A stretch of DNA of 64,000 nucleotides from Caldilineaceae bacterium (GTDB lineage: Bacteria; Chloroflexota; Anaerolineae; Caldilineales; Caldilineaceae). The stretch is from the NCBI GenBank assembly GCA_026645575.1, contig JAPKMW010000033.1:1-64000 (forward strand), written 5' to 3'. The notes under the pieces were generated by a model that was not told where the DNA came from, did not search any database, and was given only the letters and a program-made list of their open reading frames with translations. Positions 26,342 through 35,842 of this stretch are shown here, in pieces (position 1 is the stretch's first letter; the number at the start of each line of letters is the position of its first letter). Made by a program: the position numbers and the translations under genes.

Positions 26342-27417
26342 GCAACCAAACCACCATGCCCAACCAGCACCAACTGTTATCAGCCGTGCGCGCACTCCTA
26401 GCGGCAGTTCAGCAACCGCTAGGACCGCTCGATGACGCGTTAGAAGTGCCGGAACAACTCTTAGCCGAACTAGCGCCGGCATTGGCGGTGGTGGATTTCT
26501 CGCCCTTTGCCCAGTTGACTGTCAACGCGGCTGAGTCCCATCAATCACCGCCGCAACCGCCGCAGCGATCAACCAGCGCGCCGCCAGTCGTTTCAGCTTT
26601 TACAGCCGCAATGAGCCAGCCGCCGCACGAAGCGCCGCTATCACCAACGCGACCGGACGCAGTTCCCCAACCTGCACCGATGAGTGATCTGACCAAAACG
26701 CTGGCAACGCCCATATTCGCGCTTCCAAGCCAGAAGCGAGCCACAATGGTTGGCGCTTCATCAATGGCACGGGACAGTGTTTCGTCTGGTCATTCATTAG
26801 CGCAACCTGTTACCGCGCAGGCAACCCCGGTGACTGCAAGCCCGGTGGGCAATGCTGGCCGCAGCGCACCGCTGGCGAGTCATGGGCATGGTGGGCCGGA
26901 ACGTGGGCTGGCGGCGGCGCCGCTGTCCGCAGAACAGACCGTACAACAGCGTGACGCATTCGTCGGTGTCGATAGTGTAGCCGCATCGCCGCTGGCAACG
27001 ATGAGTCTCTTAGCCACCATCGTTGACGGTTTGCTTGCTACCACACCGGCGGAACATCTTGAATCGATGGCAACCCAAGGGTCAAATGCACCCGGCGCGT
27101 TATCGCCGCCGTCAGCAAGCCGGATGCATTGGCCGACAATCGTTGAACCAACCAACGCATCGATACTGCCGCCCACCGTACCAGCGCCCCTATCGAGCAG
27201 GCAATCACCGGTGGGGGCAATGCTGAGGAGCGCATCAACGGCTGACCTGACCACCTTGTTGACCGGTTGGCCCACTGTTAGCGCTGAACACCAACCAACC
27301 AACGGGGGTTCCTCTGGGACAACCACCCACCCCACCCCCGACCCTTGGACGTTGGCCCAACTGATCAATGACGTTTTGGCCGAGGAAGCGCGACGACATG
27401 GAGTGGATCTATCATGA
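26338..27417 (+). CDS. Pro/Ala/Ser-rich linker protein of the tail cluster
   Basis: 359 aa, not recognised. Residues ~1-55 are helical (LLSAVRALLAAVQQPLGPLDDALEVPEQLLAEL), the following ~270 are low-complexity and probably disordered, and the last ~25 form an amphipathic helix (PWTLAQLINDVLAEEARRHGVDL). A long flexible tether with a folded patch at each end suggests an assembly factor or a hub-tether. It is coupled by ATGA overlaps to the genes on both sides, which supports a role in the same complex. Confidence 0.55.
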   Translation: MSNQTTMPNQHQLLSAVRALLAAVQQPLGPLDDALEVPEQLLAELAPALAVVDFSPFAQLTVNAAESHQSPPQPPQRSTSAPPVVSAFTAAMSQPPHEAPLSPTRPDAVPQPAPMSDLTKTLATPIFALPSQKRATMVGASSMARDSVSSGHSLAQPVTAQATPVTASPVGNAGRSAPLASHGHGGPERGLAAAPLSAEQTVQQRDAFVGVDSVAASPLATMSLLATIVDGLLATTPAEHLESMATQGSNAPGALSPPSASRMHWPTIVEPTNASILPPTVPAPLSSRQSPVGAMLRSASTADLTTLLTGWPTVSAEHQPTNGGSSGTTTHPTPDPWTLAQLINDVLAEEARRHGVDLS

Positions 27418-28010
27418 CCGTAAAACCAGTGTTAGGTGATTGGGAGATCCCCCGCATTGCCGCGATTCAAAGCGTCGAGCGTCGCGCCTTTGCCGAGTTG
27501 GCGACGCCGGGGCGGGTGGGCAGTCTCTTTCAAGATCTAAACCGCACGCCAACGGTGGTGGCAATCCACGGCAGTCTTTATGGCGACGAAGTGCGTAATG
27601 CGTTTTTGAACGAGGTGCGCAGCCGTTTCAATGCCGGTGCGCCCGTCACCTTTGTGGCCGACATCCTTACCGCCACTGAGGTGCAATATGTGGTAATTGA
27701 AACGCTACACTTTGGCGAGAACGGTCTCCGCCCTGACCAGACTGATTATCTGATTGTCCTGCGCGAAAGTCCGCCGCCCCCGCCACCCCCCGACCCACTG
27801 GGCGGGTTGGATGCCGGGTTGCTGGATCAGGCCGGCTCGTTTCTCGATGCCGTCACTGGAGCGCTCGACGCGATTGAGGGACTGGGGAGCATTCCCGAAA
27901 TCAAAGACCCGACGCCGCCGTTGCGCAGTGCGTTGGATAGCGTCAAATCCGCTGTGGAAGGGCTGGGCGCCGTTTCGTCCAGTTTGAGTGAGTTGTTTGG
28001 AGGGGCCTAG
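27414..28010 (+). CDS. Hub-adaptor-like protein (gp43/DNA-circularisation N-domain type)
   Basis: 198 aa. Residues ~20-120 (GRVGSLFQDLNRTPTVVAIHGSLYGDEVRNAFLNEVRSRF..., ending DYLIVLRES) resemble the N-terminal domain of Mu gp43-type and XkdP-like proteins, which sit between tube and hub. A poly-proline stretch (PPPPPPPDP) leads to a helical tail. It may be the equivalent of the eCIS Afp7 adaptor, although no LysM domain is seen. It overlaps the preceding gene by ATGA and lies 3 bp before the tape measure gene. Confidence 0.5.
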   Translation: MTVKPVLGDWEIPRIAAIQSVERRAFAELATPGRVGSLFQDLNRTPTVVAIHGSLYGDEVRNAFLNEVRSRFNAGAPVTFVADILTATEVQYVVIETLHFGENGLRPDQTDYLIVLRESPPPPPPPDPLGGLDAGLLDQAGSFLDAVTGALDAIEGLGSIPEIKDPTPPLRSALDSVKSAVEGLGAVSSSLSELFGGA

Positions 28011-28013
28011 CCC

Positions 28014-31000
28014 ATGCCAACGCTGTTTGAGCGTCTTGATACCGCCTTAACTGGCGTCAATATCGATACAGCGCTTGTCACCCAGAGCGGAAATCTGGGC
28101 GCGGTTGCCACGCTGGTCGCGAATCTGATTGAGCATCCGCCCAGCAATTTGGGCGATCTGAGCGGCGCGATCAATGAACTGCCCCTACCCAATCTGGCGA
28201 TCAATCCCAGTTTTGTCACCCAGCTTGGTCAACTGCGCAACGCCGTGCCTACCGATCTGAGCGGCGTCACCGGTGTCCTCACCACTGGTTTGAGTGAACT
28301 GGCCGGAACCATCGGCGCTGACCTGGCCGAGCCGTTGGGCAAAGTGCTGGCGACGATTGCGGCGATTCGCCAATTGACGACGCTCCGTTTCACCTGCCCG
28401 GACGCCGATCCTTCCGGCGTAGTAATGGCGCTGCGGGCCGCCGCTACCCCATCGCCGTTGGCTGAAGTGACGGCACATATTAACAGCGTCGTGACCTTGC
28501 TGGAAAGCGCGCCCAGTGATGTGGCGTTGCTTCTGACCTGGTTGAGTGAGATGAGCCAGATTCTGAGTAAAGAAAATGGCGTGACCATCACTCTGCCGCT
28601 GCTCCATGAATTGATCGACCCGCTGCAAACGGTGCAGCGTTGGCAAGCCATGCAACCGGCGCAAATTCGCGACCAGATGGGCCAGACCTTGCAGGCGCTC
28701 ACAACATTGATCGAAAGCAGCGTGCCGGCGCTGGCGACAACACTCAACACCGATTTGACCGCCATCGTTGGGTCGTTACCCGCCGCCCCGTTGACGCAAA
28801 TGACTGACGACCTGACTGGCGCACTCACCCAACTCAAGAACGCCGTCAACAGTGGCAACCTGGCTGGGACCGGCCCGACAGTCGCCACCTTTAACACCAC
28901 CCTGGATGAGTATGCGGCGCTCCGTGTGACGTTGCAGCCACTGCTGGCCCAGTTGCCGTCATTAGGTGAACGCTGCGCAACCTTTGTTGATGAGGCGGCG
29001 GCCCAACTCTGTCACCTGGAAGCCGTACTGGCGCCGGATACGCTGTTGAGCGTTACGGCTTTTGCCGCTGAGCCGTTACGATTGCCCACGCCGCCATTAC
29101 AAGCTGCCATTGAGGCGCAGTTGCAACCGGTGGTCGATTGGCTGCAAGCGTTGGCGGATCTGTTGGATATTGCCGCACTCACTGCGCCGTTACAAACCGT
29201 GGCGCAGACCATTGAGAACGCGATTCAGGGGCTGGAACAGAATGTGGCAAGTGTGACGGCGCAGATCCGCACCCTCTTCAGCCAAGTGGAGACGTTGCTG
29301 GCGGCCATTGATATTGGGGCGCTGGTCCAGGGCGTGCAACAGGCTATCAACAACTTTGCCACAACCTTGACGCAACAACTGAGCCAGCTTTTTCAACCGG
29401 TGCGGGACGCGCTGGGCCAAATTGTGACCACCATCAGTGACGGGATCGACGCCTTTGACCCGGCGGCTCTGGTTGCTCTTCTTCAGCAGGCGATCCAGGC
29501 GGTGACCAATGTTTTCACCGACCCGGCGGTCGTTTCGGCCATCGACAATGTACGCACAGCGTTGGAAAGCATTGCCAATGTTCTGGTGGAATTGTCTTTT
29601 GCGCCCTTAACCGACGAAGTGGTCGCCGCCATTGAGGAGATTACCAGCGCCATCCAGGCCATCGACACCGCCATGCTGGGCGGTGCGCTCCAGGGGGCAT
29701 TGAGTGCAGCCCTTTCTGTCCTGCCGCCGAGTCTCACGCCGATCACAGATCCGTTGATCGACGAATTTGGTGAATTGATCGAGTCCGGGCCGGTGCCGCT
29801 ATTGGAAAGTATTGCCGACAAACCCAACGAACTGCTCGACAGCGTGCGCCGCTTCGATCCGGCCACGCTGATTGGCGACGAGTTGTCAGCGCCGTTCACG
29901 GCCTTGATCGCTCAGATGGAACAATTTCAACCTAGCCGGTTGCTGGCGCCCGTGAACGGCGAGTTGAAAAAGCTTAAAACCCGGCTGGCTGAACGGGCGA
30001 ACCCCGGCGCCGCCCTGGCACCATTGGAACAACCTTTTGCCGGCGTCTTGCAGGCATTTGACCAGTTGCAGCCGGATACGTTGATTGCGCCGCTAAACGA
30101 AGCTATCCACGGCGTCGTCGCTCAGGTGCAAGCGGTGTTGCCGGTCGATGCTCTCTTTGACCAACTGGACAATCTGCTGGCGCTGTTACAGGACGCCAAT
30201 GCTTTGGGACAGAGTGTGGTCGCCTTGAGCCAGAAGCTGGGGTCGCTGCTGCAAATTTTCCAAAATTCAGAGGCTGCGCTGGCGAGTTGGCTTGCGGCCA
30301 TCTTGGCGAAGATTGATGCTATCAATGACACCAGCCCACTGCAACCGCTCTTTGTCGCGCTGAATGACGCACTGGATCAGACCAAAAGCACGGCGCTCAC
30401 CAACGCCTTCCAGCGTACCGTTGATCCGCTGGTCACGACGTTACAGAGCTTCGATCCGCAGGCGAAGCTTGCCGCACTGGTGCAAGCTTTGAGTGGTTTT
30501 CCGCGTACCGCCCTGGCTGCGCTGCCCGCATCCCCGGAGAAAGAGGCCATCACCGCCGCGCTGGCGCGTTTCACGCCGCTCGACGCGGCCTTTAGTGCGC
30601 CTTATCGTCTGTTGGGTGAGTTCCTACAACAGCTTCGCCAAGCCCAAACCGGTTTGGCGACACAACTGACCGGTTGGGATGAGCGCTATCATGGCGTCAA
30701 TAGCCCACTGACGGCACTACGCAAGAACGGCGCCACGGCGGTTGAGTTGCGCCAGTGGGTGGCGGAGGCGCTGGAGCCGCAATTGCTGCGCCCGCTGCGG
30801 TTGCTCTTTGCCGTGCTGGAACCGCTGGGCGCACCGCTGGCAAGCTATGCTGGGGTATTGGAAACCCTGGCGACCCTCTTACAAAACAAATTGACGCAAC
30901 TGCTGGCCGGTCCGACCGCGCTGGCTCAGCTTCGGGACAACCTGCAAGGTTTGCTCGACCGCCTGGGGAACATCGCCCTCGACTTTCTGCGGGAGAGTAT

Positions 31001-31412
31001 TACCGAGGTCTTTGGCGATGTGCGCAGCAAGATTGAAGCCATCAATCCGGCCAACCTGCGCCAGAGCGTGGAAACGGCCTTTATCCAGATGTTGAACGCC
31101 ATTACGCTGGAACAAGTATTGCCCAGCACCGCAATTGCCACCCTGGACGCCGAGTATGCCGAACTGATTACCAAGTTAAAGGCGCTCGACCCCAAACAAC
31201 TGGTGACCGACATTGTCAAGCCGGAGTTTGAAAGCAAAATCCTGCCCTTGCTCGATGCCTTTGACCTAACCGTCCTCTTCCAGGTAATCATCGACCGGCT
31301 GCACGGCTTGGATGATGAATTAAAACAAGCCTTGACCCGCGTCAACACTGCCTACCAAGGCTTGCGCGGCGCCGCCCAAAACGTTTCGGGTGGAGTGAGT
31401 GTGGGGGTATGA
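28014..31412 (+). CDS. Tape measure protein
   Basis: 1132 aa, almost wholly helical, with leucine/alanine heptad patterns from end to end and no catalytic motif. It is the longest gene of the cluster and lies where the tail-length ruler is encoded. A fully helical ruler at ~0.15 nm per residue would fit a tail of ~170 nm; this is a rule-of-thumb inference. Unlike many phage tape measures it has no obvious long transmembrane block; those are found in the next gene. GGAGGGG precedes the ATG. Confidence 0.8.
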   Translation: MPTLFERLDTALTGVNIDTALVTQSGNLGAVATLVANLIEHPPSNLGDLSGAINELPLPNLAINPSFVTQLGQLRNAVPTDLSGVTGVLTTGLSELAGTIGADLAEPLGKVLATIAAIRQLTTLRFTCPDADPSGVVMALRAAATPSPLAEVTAHINSVVTLLESAPSDVALLLTWLSEMSQILSKENGVTITLPLLHELIDPLQTVQRWQAMQPAQIRDQMGQTLQALTTLIESSVPALATTLNTDLTAIVGSLPAAPLTQMTDDLTGALTQLKNAVNSGNLAGTGPTVATFNTTLDEYAALRVTLQPLLAQLPSLGERCATFVDEAAAQLCHLEAVLAPDTLLSVTAFAAEPLRLPTPPLQAAIEAQLQPVVDWLQALADLLDIAALTAPLQTVAQTIENAIQGLEQNVASVTAQIRTLFSQVETLLAAIDIGALVQGVQQAINNFATTLTQQLSQLFQPVRDALGQIVTTISDGIDAFDPAALVALLQQAIQAVTNVFTDPAVVSAIDNVRTALESIANVLVELSFAPLTDEVVAAIEEITSAIQAIDTAMLGGALQGALSAALSVLPPSLTPITDPLIDEFGELIESGPVPLLESIADKPNELLDSVRRFDPATLIGDELSAPFTALIAQMEQFQPSRLLAPVNGELKKLKTRLAERANPGAALAPLEQPFAGVLQAFDQLQPDTLIAPLNEAIHGVVAQVQAVLPVDALFDQLDNLLALLQDANALGQSVVALSQKLGSLLQIFQNSEAALASWLAAILAKIDAINDTSPLQPLFVALNDALDQTKSTALTNAFQRTVDPLVTTLQSFDPQAKLAALVQALSGFPRTALAALPASPEKEAITAALARFTPLDAAFSAPYRLLGEFLQQLRQAQTGLATQLTGWDERYHGVNSPLTALRKNGATAVELRQWVAEALEPQLLRPLRLLFAVLEPLGAPLASYAGVLETLATLLQNKLTQLLAGPTALAQLRDNLQGLLDRLGNIALDFLRESITEVFGDVRSKIEAINPANLRQSVETAFIQMLNAITLEQVLPSTAIATLDAEYAELITKLKALDPKQLVTDIVKPEFESKILPLLDAFDLTVLFQVIIDRLHGLDDELKQALTRVNTAYQGLRGAAQNVSGGVSVGV

Positions 31413-31414
31413 TT

Positions 31415-31484
31415 GGGTATTAGCTATTGGTTATTGACATGGCCATAAAAGGATTCAATATCTAATATCCAATAGCTAATACCC
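31415..31484. repeat. 7-nt tandem/inverted repeat hairpin
   Basis: GGGTATTAGCTATTGG (31415-31430) is exactly complementary to 31469-31484. The units are TATTNNN heptamers. It lies between the tape measure gene and the M23 protein gene. Confidence 0.75.
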
Positions 31485-31514
31485 AATACCCAATGTATAT
31501 AACGGAGCTTCGCC

Positions 31515-34493
31515 ATGTCGTTAGGATCGCTGTTCTTGCAACCGCAAAAATTGGATCGGAGTGCCGGCGTCAGCGGGGATGCGGCGCTGTTGCAGGATCT
31601 GCTGACGCTGGGCAGCCGGTTGGCGACCGATGTGCAGCAAGGCGGCGCGGTGTTGGCGATCCTCCAGACCGTGCTGGCGGCAACGGCGACGCGTCTAGAA
31701 ACACAAGTGACCGGGCGGCTGACGACGGTAGAAGCCAAGTTGAATGCTTGGGTCGCGCCCTTGGTGCAGACGTTGCAAACCCTTGGCACGACAGCGCCGG
31801 CGGTGGATAGTCCACTGGCAGCAGTGGCGCTGGCCAAGCAACTGGTGCAACTGCTGGCCCAACTGACGCAGGGGTTGACGCTGGATGCGTTGCGCGACCA
31901 TGTGCAAACGCTGCTGGCCATCTTGGAAGAGGATGTAGGGTTGACGCCAGATTTTCTCCAGACGCAAATCTGGCTGATTATTGACGAAGTGATCAGCCAG
32001 TTGGCGTCAATGCCACCGGCAACGTCGGCCCAAGAGCGTGCAACCCGACTGGGCATCGCCTGCCTGTTGCGGCGGCTCAAGCGCCGGGCCGTGACGGAAT
32101 TTCAATTTCCCCGCATCGAGGCCGAGTTTGTGGCGCGTGAGTTGTTGGCGCTGATCCGTCAACTGGATCTGGATCAATTATTGCATGATCTCACTTGCGC
32201 GCTCAATGGGCTGGAAACGGCGCTGAATGCGGGTGATACTTTGCTTGACCTAGCCCCCATTGGCGTTAGCGGTGGTGTTAGCCCCAACGGTGTACCGGCG
32301 CTTGCCGCCAAGGATCGAGTGTCCCCGGCACGCGCTCCCCGGTTGGCGCCCATGCCATTGGCTGACCCGGCGCCTGGTGAGAAAGATCGCTACGGTTGGT
32401 ACGCCACCTGGCTTCTACAATACAAACATCGTGATCTGCCTTTGTTAGGCAAGGATGATCTCAAGGATGCCAAACGACTGGCGAATCGTCTGAAAAGTCC
32501 GGCTAACGCTCTGGATCGCTTCCTGCGCGATCGCCTGACCGACGCCGAACGCACCGCCATTGACGGCTATGACGGCGCCGGCGATCCCAGTGATGCGCTC
32601 AGGTTCACCATGCTGAATATGGTGAACCGCCTGTTACGCGGGGAAGCAACGCCCATCTCCCCGGCTTTGGCGCAGGATGCGCGCTTTCCGCTCAGTGCTG
32701 TCACCTTGAGCAGCGAAACGCGTGAGGTGGGGCAGAAGTTTGTTGAAAATGAAGAGTTGATCCGCTACAACCGCATGGTGCTGGAAGATGCGCTGCCCCA
32801 GGAACTAGAGCAATTGCCACGTACTTTTGGGCAGAAGTTCGGGCCAGGGCTGGGGGAATTTCTGGAAAAGACGACCGGGTTGGCCGGCGAACGGGTTATC
32901 GTTGATAAAGACAAACGTCGCATTCGGTTGGGCGACAAAGTGCTATTTAGCGGTGAAAACTTGGAATGGCAACAGGCTTCCATCTTTACCGTGCCGGACA
33001 CCATTGCCGGTCAACGCTTCTATCGGGTCAAGCACATTAGCCCGCCGGTGATGGATGGGTTGCAATTTGCCATTGCACTAATCAACGATTTTGTACGCAT
33101 TATCTGGCGGGGAACGCAGATTCAGCCGAACCATCAGGTGGCGCCGCTGTTGAATGCGCTTTATGATTTTATTCATGGCCTGGCCGGCGCTGCTGGTCAA
33201 CGCCCCATTTCCGGCCATGAGTTCTGGGGCAGCAAGGCGTTGGATGGCTGGGCCTTTGGACCGCAAACGTGGAGTACGATCCTGAGTTCATTACAGGGTA
33301 AGCATTCGGCGGCCAATGGCGGCAACATCTTTGCCTTTTGGATTACGGTGGTGATCCATGACATTTTCAAGCTGGCCGGGCCGATCAGCATTACCAACCT
33401 CTTGCGCGATGTGGTGATGACCATCCTAACCCTGATCAACGGCGACGGCAGCGATGATCAGGCGCAAAATCACAAAGAGATTACGGCGATGGTGGGGGTT
33501 TCGACTTTCTTTTATACCTGGCTGCTGGTCAAGCTGATTCCACGCGAAGATTATGTCAACCCTTCGCTGCCGCAACTGCGTTCCTGGCTGCTTTGGTGGC
33601 TGGGCGGGTTGGGAGCCGGTCTGCTGGCGCCAGTGACCGGGGTTCTCATCTCCGCGCCTTTTGCCCGCAAGTTCTATTGGGGTGGACTGGCTGGCGACAT
33701 GGTCAGTTCAGTGTTGCAGGTCTGGATCACCTTCTGGATCGTCCTCTTCAGCACGCGCGAGGGCGACACGGATGACGGTAAATATAATCCCAAAGGGGCG
33801 GCCTTTCTCGGTTATCCGAAAAAGAAACAGGAGGATGGCACCGAAACACCATCACCCTACCGCTTGCCCTACGCCAAAGAAACAACGCTCTTTGTGCCGC
33901 AGGGCAACCAGGGGATGTGGAGCCACAACAACATTACCAACGCATCGACGGCCCAGATTTATGCTTATGACTTCGGCCATGACGACGGCGAAGAGGTCTT
34001 GGCCAGTCGTCCCGGCACCGTCGTAGCCTTTGGTGAAAGCATCGCCGATGGCAGTACAGCGGACTGGAACTTCATCGTCATTCGTCATGATGTGGATGAC
34101 AGCGGCAACCCAATCACACCCGACCCGCGCCATGATCGCGACATCGGCGGCAATGCCGTTTTCACCTATGCCGTCTATGGGCATGGGAAAAAGGACAGCA
34201 TCACGACTGCCTTTTCCCGTTTGACGCCGCCGGTGGCGACGGCCAACATCATCGGCGCCAAGGTCAAACGGGGGCAGCCCATCATGCTGGCGGGTGATAC
34301 GGGGATGAGCTTTCACAATCATCTGCACATACACGTCCAAGCGGAAATGGCCGGACCCAACACCAGCACACCGCCGGCAGACCGCCGCACCACGGCCTAT
34401 ACCATTCCCTTTATCTTTCAGGAGGTCGATGGCGACGGCGTCTGTGTCCACGGCAACTGGTATACGTCGGACAATGAGCGGAGGACAGCTTAG
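31515..34493 (+). CDS. Tail protein with helical, membrane and M23 metallopeptidase domains
   Basis: 992 aa. Residues ~1-260 are helical and resemble a second tape-measure segment. A mixed middle domain follows. Hydrophobic segments between ~615 and ~755 (FFYTWLLVKLI, LLWWLGGLGAGLLAPVTGVLI, VLQVWITFWIVLF) look like membrane spans. The end (~790-975) is an M23 (LytM-like) endopeptidase: YAYDFGHDDGEEVLASRPGTVVAFG and the zinc pair in SFHNHLHIHV. Some phage tape measures carry such a peptidase to open peptidoglycan. The cluster thus seems to split ruler and lytic functions into two genes. It could also act as cargo or a membrane pore. The fold order is clear; the role is inference. Confidence 0.75.
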   Translation: MSLGSLFLQPQKLDRSAGVSGDAALLQDLLTLGSRLATDVQQGGAVLAILQTVLAATATRLETQVTGRLTTVEAKLNAWVAPLVQTLQTLGTTAPAVDSPLAAVALAKQLVQLLAQLTQGLTLDALRDHVQTLLAILEEDVGLTPDFLQTQIWLIIDEVISQLASMPPATSAQERATRLGIACLLRRLKRRAVTEFQFPRIEAEFVARELLALIRQLDLDQLLHDLTCALNGLETALNAGDTLLDLAPIGVSGGVSPNGVPALAAKDRVSPARAPRLAPMPLADPAPGEKDRYGWYATWLLQYKHRDLPLLGKDDLKDAKRLANRLKSPANALDRFLRDRLTDAERTAIDGYDGAGDPSDALRFTMLNMVNRLLRGEATPISPALAQDARFPLSAVTLSSETREVGQKFVENEELIRYNRMVLEDALPQELEQLPRTFGQKFGPGLGEFLEKTTGLAGERVIVDKDKRRIRLGDKVLFSGENLEWQQASIFTVPDTIAGQRFYRVKHISPPVMDGLQFAIALINDFVRIIWRGTQIQPNHQVAPLLNALYDFIHGLAGAAGQRPISGHEFWGSKALDGWAFGPQTWSTILSSLQGKHSAANGGNIFAFWITVVIHDIFKLAGPISITNLLRDVVMTILTLINGDGSDDQAQNHKEITAMVGVSTFFYTWLLVKLIPREDYVNPSLPQLRSWLLWWLGGLGAGLLAPVTGVLISAPFARKFYWGGLAGDMVSSVLQVWITFWIVLFSTREGDTDDGKYNPKGAAFLGYPKKKQEDGTETPSPYRLPYAKETTLFVPQGNQGMWSHNNITNASTAQIYAYDFGHDDGEEVLASRPGTVVAFGESIADGSTADWNFIVIRHDVDDSGNPITPDPRHDRDIGGNAVFTYAVYGHGKKDSITTAFSRLTPPVATANIIGAKVKRGQPIMLAGDTGMSFHNHLHIHVQAEMAGPNTSTPPADRRTTAYTIPFIFQEVDGDGVCVHGNWYTSDNERRTA

Positions 34494-34557
34494 GTGCGTG
34501 GCACTGGTCAAGGAATGGCGCAAACGATAACGAATTGTCTGACCAGTGCCGCGCACC
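34493..34557. repeat. Hairpin before the hub gene
   Basis: The arms 34493-34510 (GGTGCGTGGCACTGGTCA) and 34540-34557 pair with one mismatch. It starts on the last base of the stop codon of the M23 protein gene. Confidence 0.7.
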
Positions 34558-34590
34558 TGTCGTCGAGTAATTTTGCGGAGAACAAACGCA

Positions 34591-35730
34591 ATGCCCTTAA
34601 CCGATCTCTTTGCGTCCAAGGCGCCACCCACCGTGCGCCAACCAATCTTTACCGTCGCCATCGGGAATGGTGGTGCGGCCGCCGGCGGTCTGGGTGGCTT
34701 GGCTGGCGCCGTGGGGAGTGCGCTTGGCGTCAATCTAGGCGGCAGCGCTGATCCCTGGCAGCAACATCTCTTGGCAATGCACATCGAGAGCGGGCTGGCG
34801 CCCTTTGTCGATACTGCCGAAATTACGCTGGCCGTGACACCCCAGTCCCCAACGGTGGCGCTGGCCGATAACGGTTCCTTGTTGCTGGGGTACAGTGATG
34901 ACACCACCGAAACGGTTTTCACCGGCATTGTGGCCGAGATTCGACATGGCCTGGGCGTACAACACGTGCGGTTGACCAACGGCGGCGCCGCCTTAGCCCG
35001 GCTGCGTGTCAACCAAAGCTTTGAACAGCAGAGCGCCGGTGACATCGCAAGCGCCCTAGCTGATCTAGCCGCCGTTGCGACTGACACAGTGGATGCGGGT
35101 GCGGACTATCCCTTTTACGTGGTGAGTCAGGGACAAAGCGTTTACCGGCATCTGGCCGAACTCGCACGGCAGAACGATTTTGCCGCCTGGGTTACGCCGA
35201 AGGATCAGTTGACCTTTGCGCCACTAACCGAAGGCGACCCGGTGGCGACCTTCACTTATGGCGACAACTTGCTTGCTTTGCAGATGAATGAGGCGACGCC
35301 CGTTTTCAATGGAGCGACTGTGATTGGCGAAGGCGCAGCCGGTAGCCAAGGGGCGAAAGCCTGGTCCTGGTTGGTCAAAGATCCGTCCTCTGTGACTGGC
35401 GAAGTTGGTGATGACCCGGCCCAACGCTTGTTCTCTGCACCGAGTTTGCGTACCCGTGATCTGGCAAAGCGTACCGCTGCCGGGCTGATTAATCAGAGCA
35501 ATTGGCTGAAAATCAGTGGTCGCCTGCTGGCAACTGGCGCCCCACCAGCCACGGTAGGCAGCACGATCGAAATTACCAATGCACCCCAATCGCTGGCAAA
35601 TGGTCGTTTTCTTGTTCAACGGGTACACCATGACTTGACCCGTCAACAAGGTTTTACGACCCTTATTTACTTTGCTAAAGTCAGCGAAGGCGATGGTGGT
35701 CTGGCAGGAGTACTATCTGGGTTATTTTAG
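34591..35730 (+). CDS. Baseplate hub protein, gpD/VgrG-N type
   Basis: 379 aa. Gp27-like hub of contractile tails (phage late control gene D family). Signs: ITLAVTPQSPTVALADNGSLLLGYSD followed by VFTGIVAEIRHG (a typical gpD opening), DYPFYVVSQGQSVYRHLAELARQNDFAAWV, and a final LVQRVHHDLTRQQGFTTLI. It trimerises at the tube end and carries the spike encoded next. A Gly/Ala-rich insert lies at residues ~20-50. The start at 34591 is used because GCGGAG precedes it; the longer reading has basic non-family residues. Hub and spike are separate genes here, unlike VgrG. Confidence 0.9.
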   Translation: MPLTDLFASKAPPTVRQPIFTVAIGNGGAAAGGLGGLAGAVGSALGVNLGGSADPWQQHLLAMHIESGLAPFVDTAEITLAVTPQSPTVALADNGSLLLGYSDDTTETVFTGIVAEIRHGLGVQHVRLTNGGAALARLRVNQSFEQQSAGDIASALADLAAVATDTVDAGADYPFYVVSQGQSVYRHLAELARQNDFAAWVTPKDQLTFAPLTEGDPVATFTYGDNLLALQMNEATPVFNGATVIGEGAAGSQGAKAWSWLVKDPSSVTGEVGDDPAQRLFSAPSLRTRDLAKRTAAGLINQSNWLKISGRLLATGAPPATVGSTIEITNAPQSLANGRFLVQRVHHDLTRQQGFTTLIYFAKVSEGDGGLAGVLSGLF

Positions 35731-35734
35731 CGTA

Positions 35735-35830
35735 GCAAGCTCGTTCCGCCGGTCTCCGGCGGAATGCAGGCGGGACGCTCTGCGTCCACCGGCGGACGCA
35801 GAGCGTGGTGACGAGCAAGCGTTCACGAAT
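35735..35830. repeat. Nested hairpins between hub and spike genes
   Basis: CCGCCGG-TCT-CCGGCGG and ACGCTCTGCGTCC...GGACGCAGAGCGT are two adjacent inverted repeats within the 112-bp gap. Confidence 0.6.
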
Positions 35831-35842
35831 CACGAGTCAGCG

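Noticed and set aside
33852..35087. Long minus-strand open frame (411 aa) opposite the M23 and hub genes
   Set aside because: Shadow frame: its protein is low-complexity, Arg/Ser/Pro-rich and has no family look, and the plus strand carries two firmly recognised genes.
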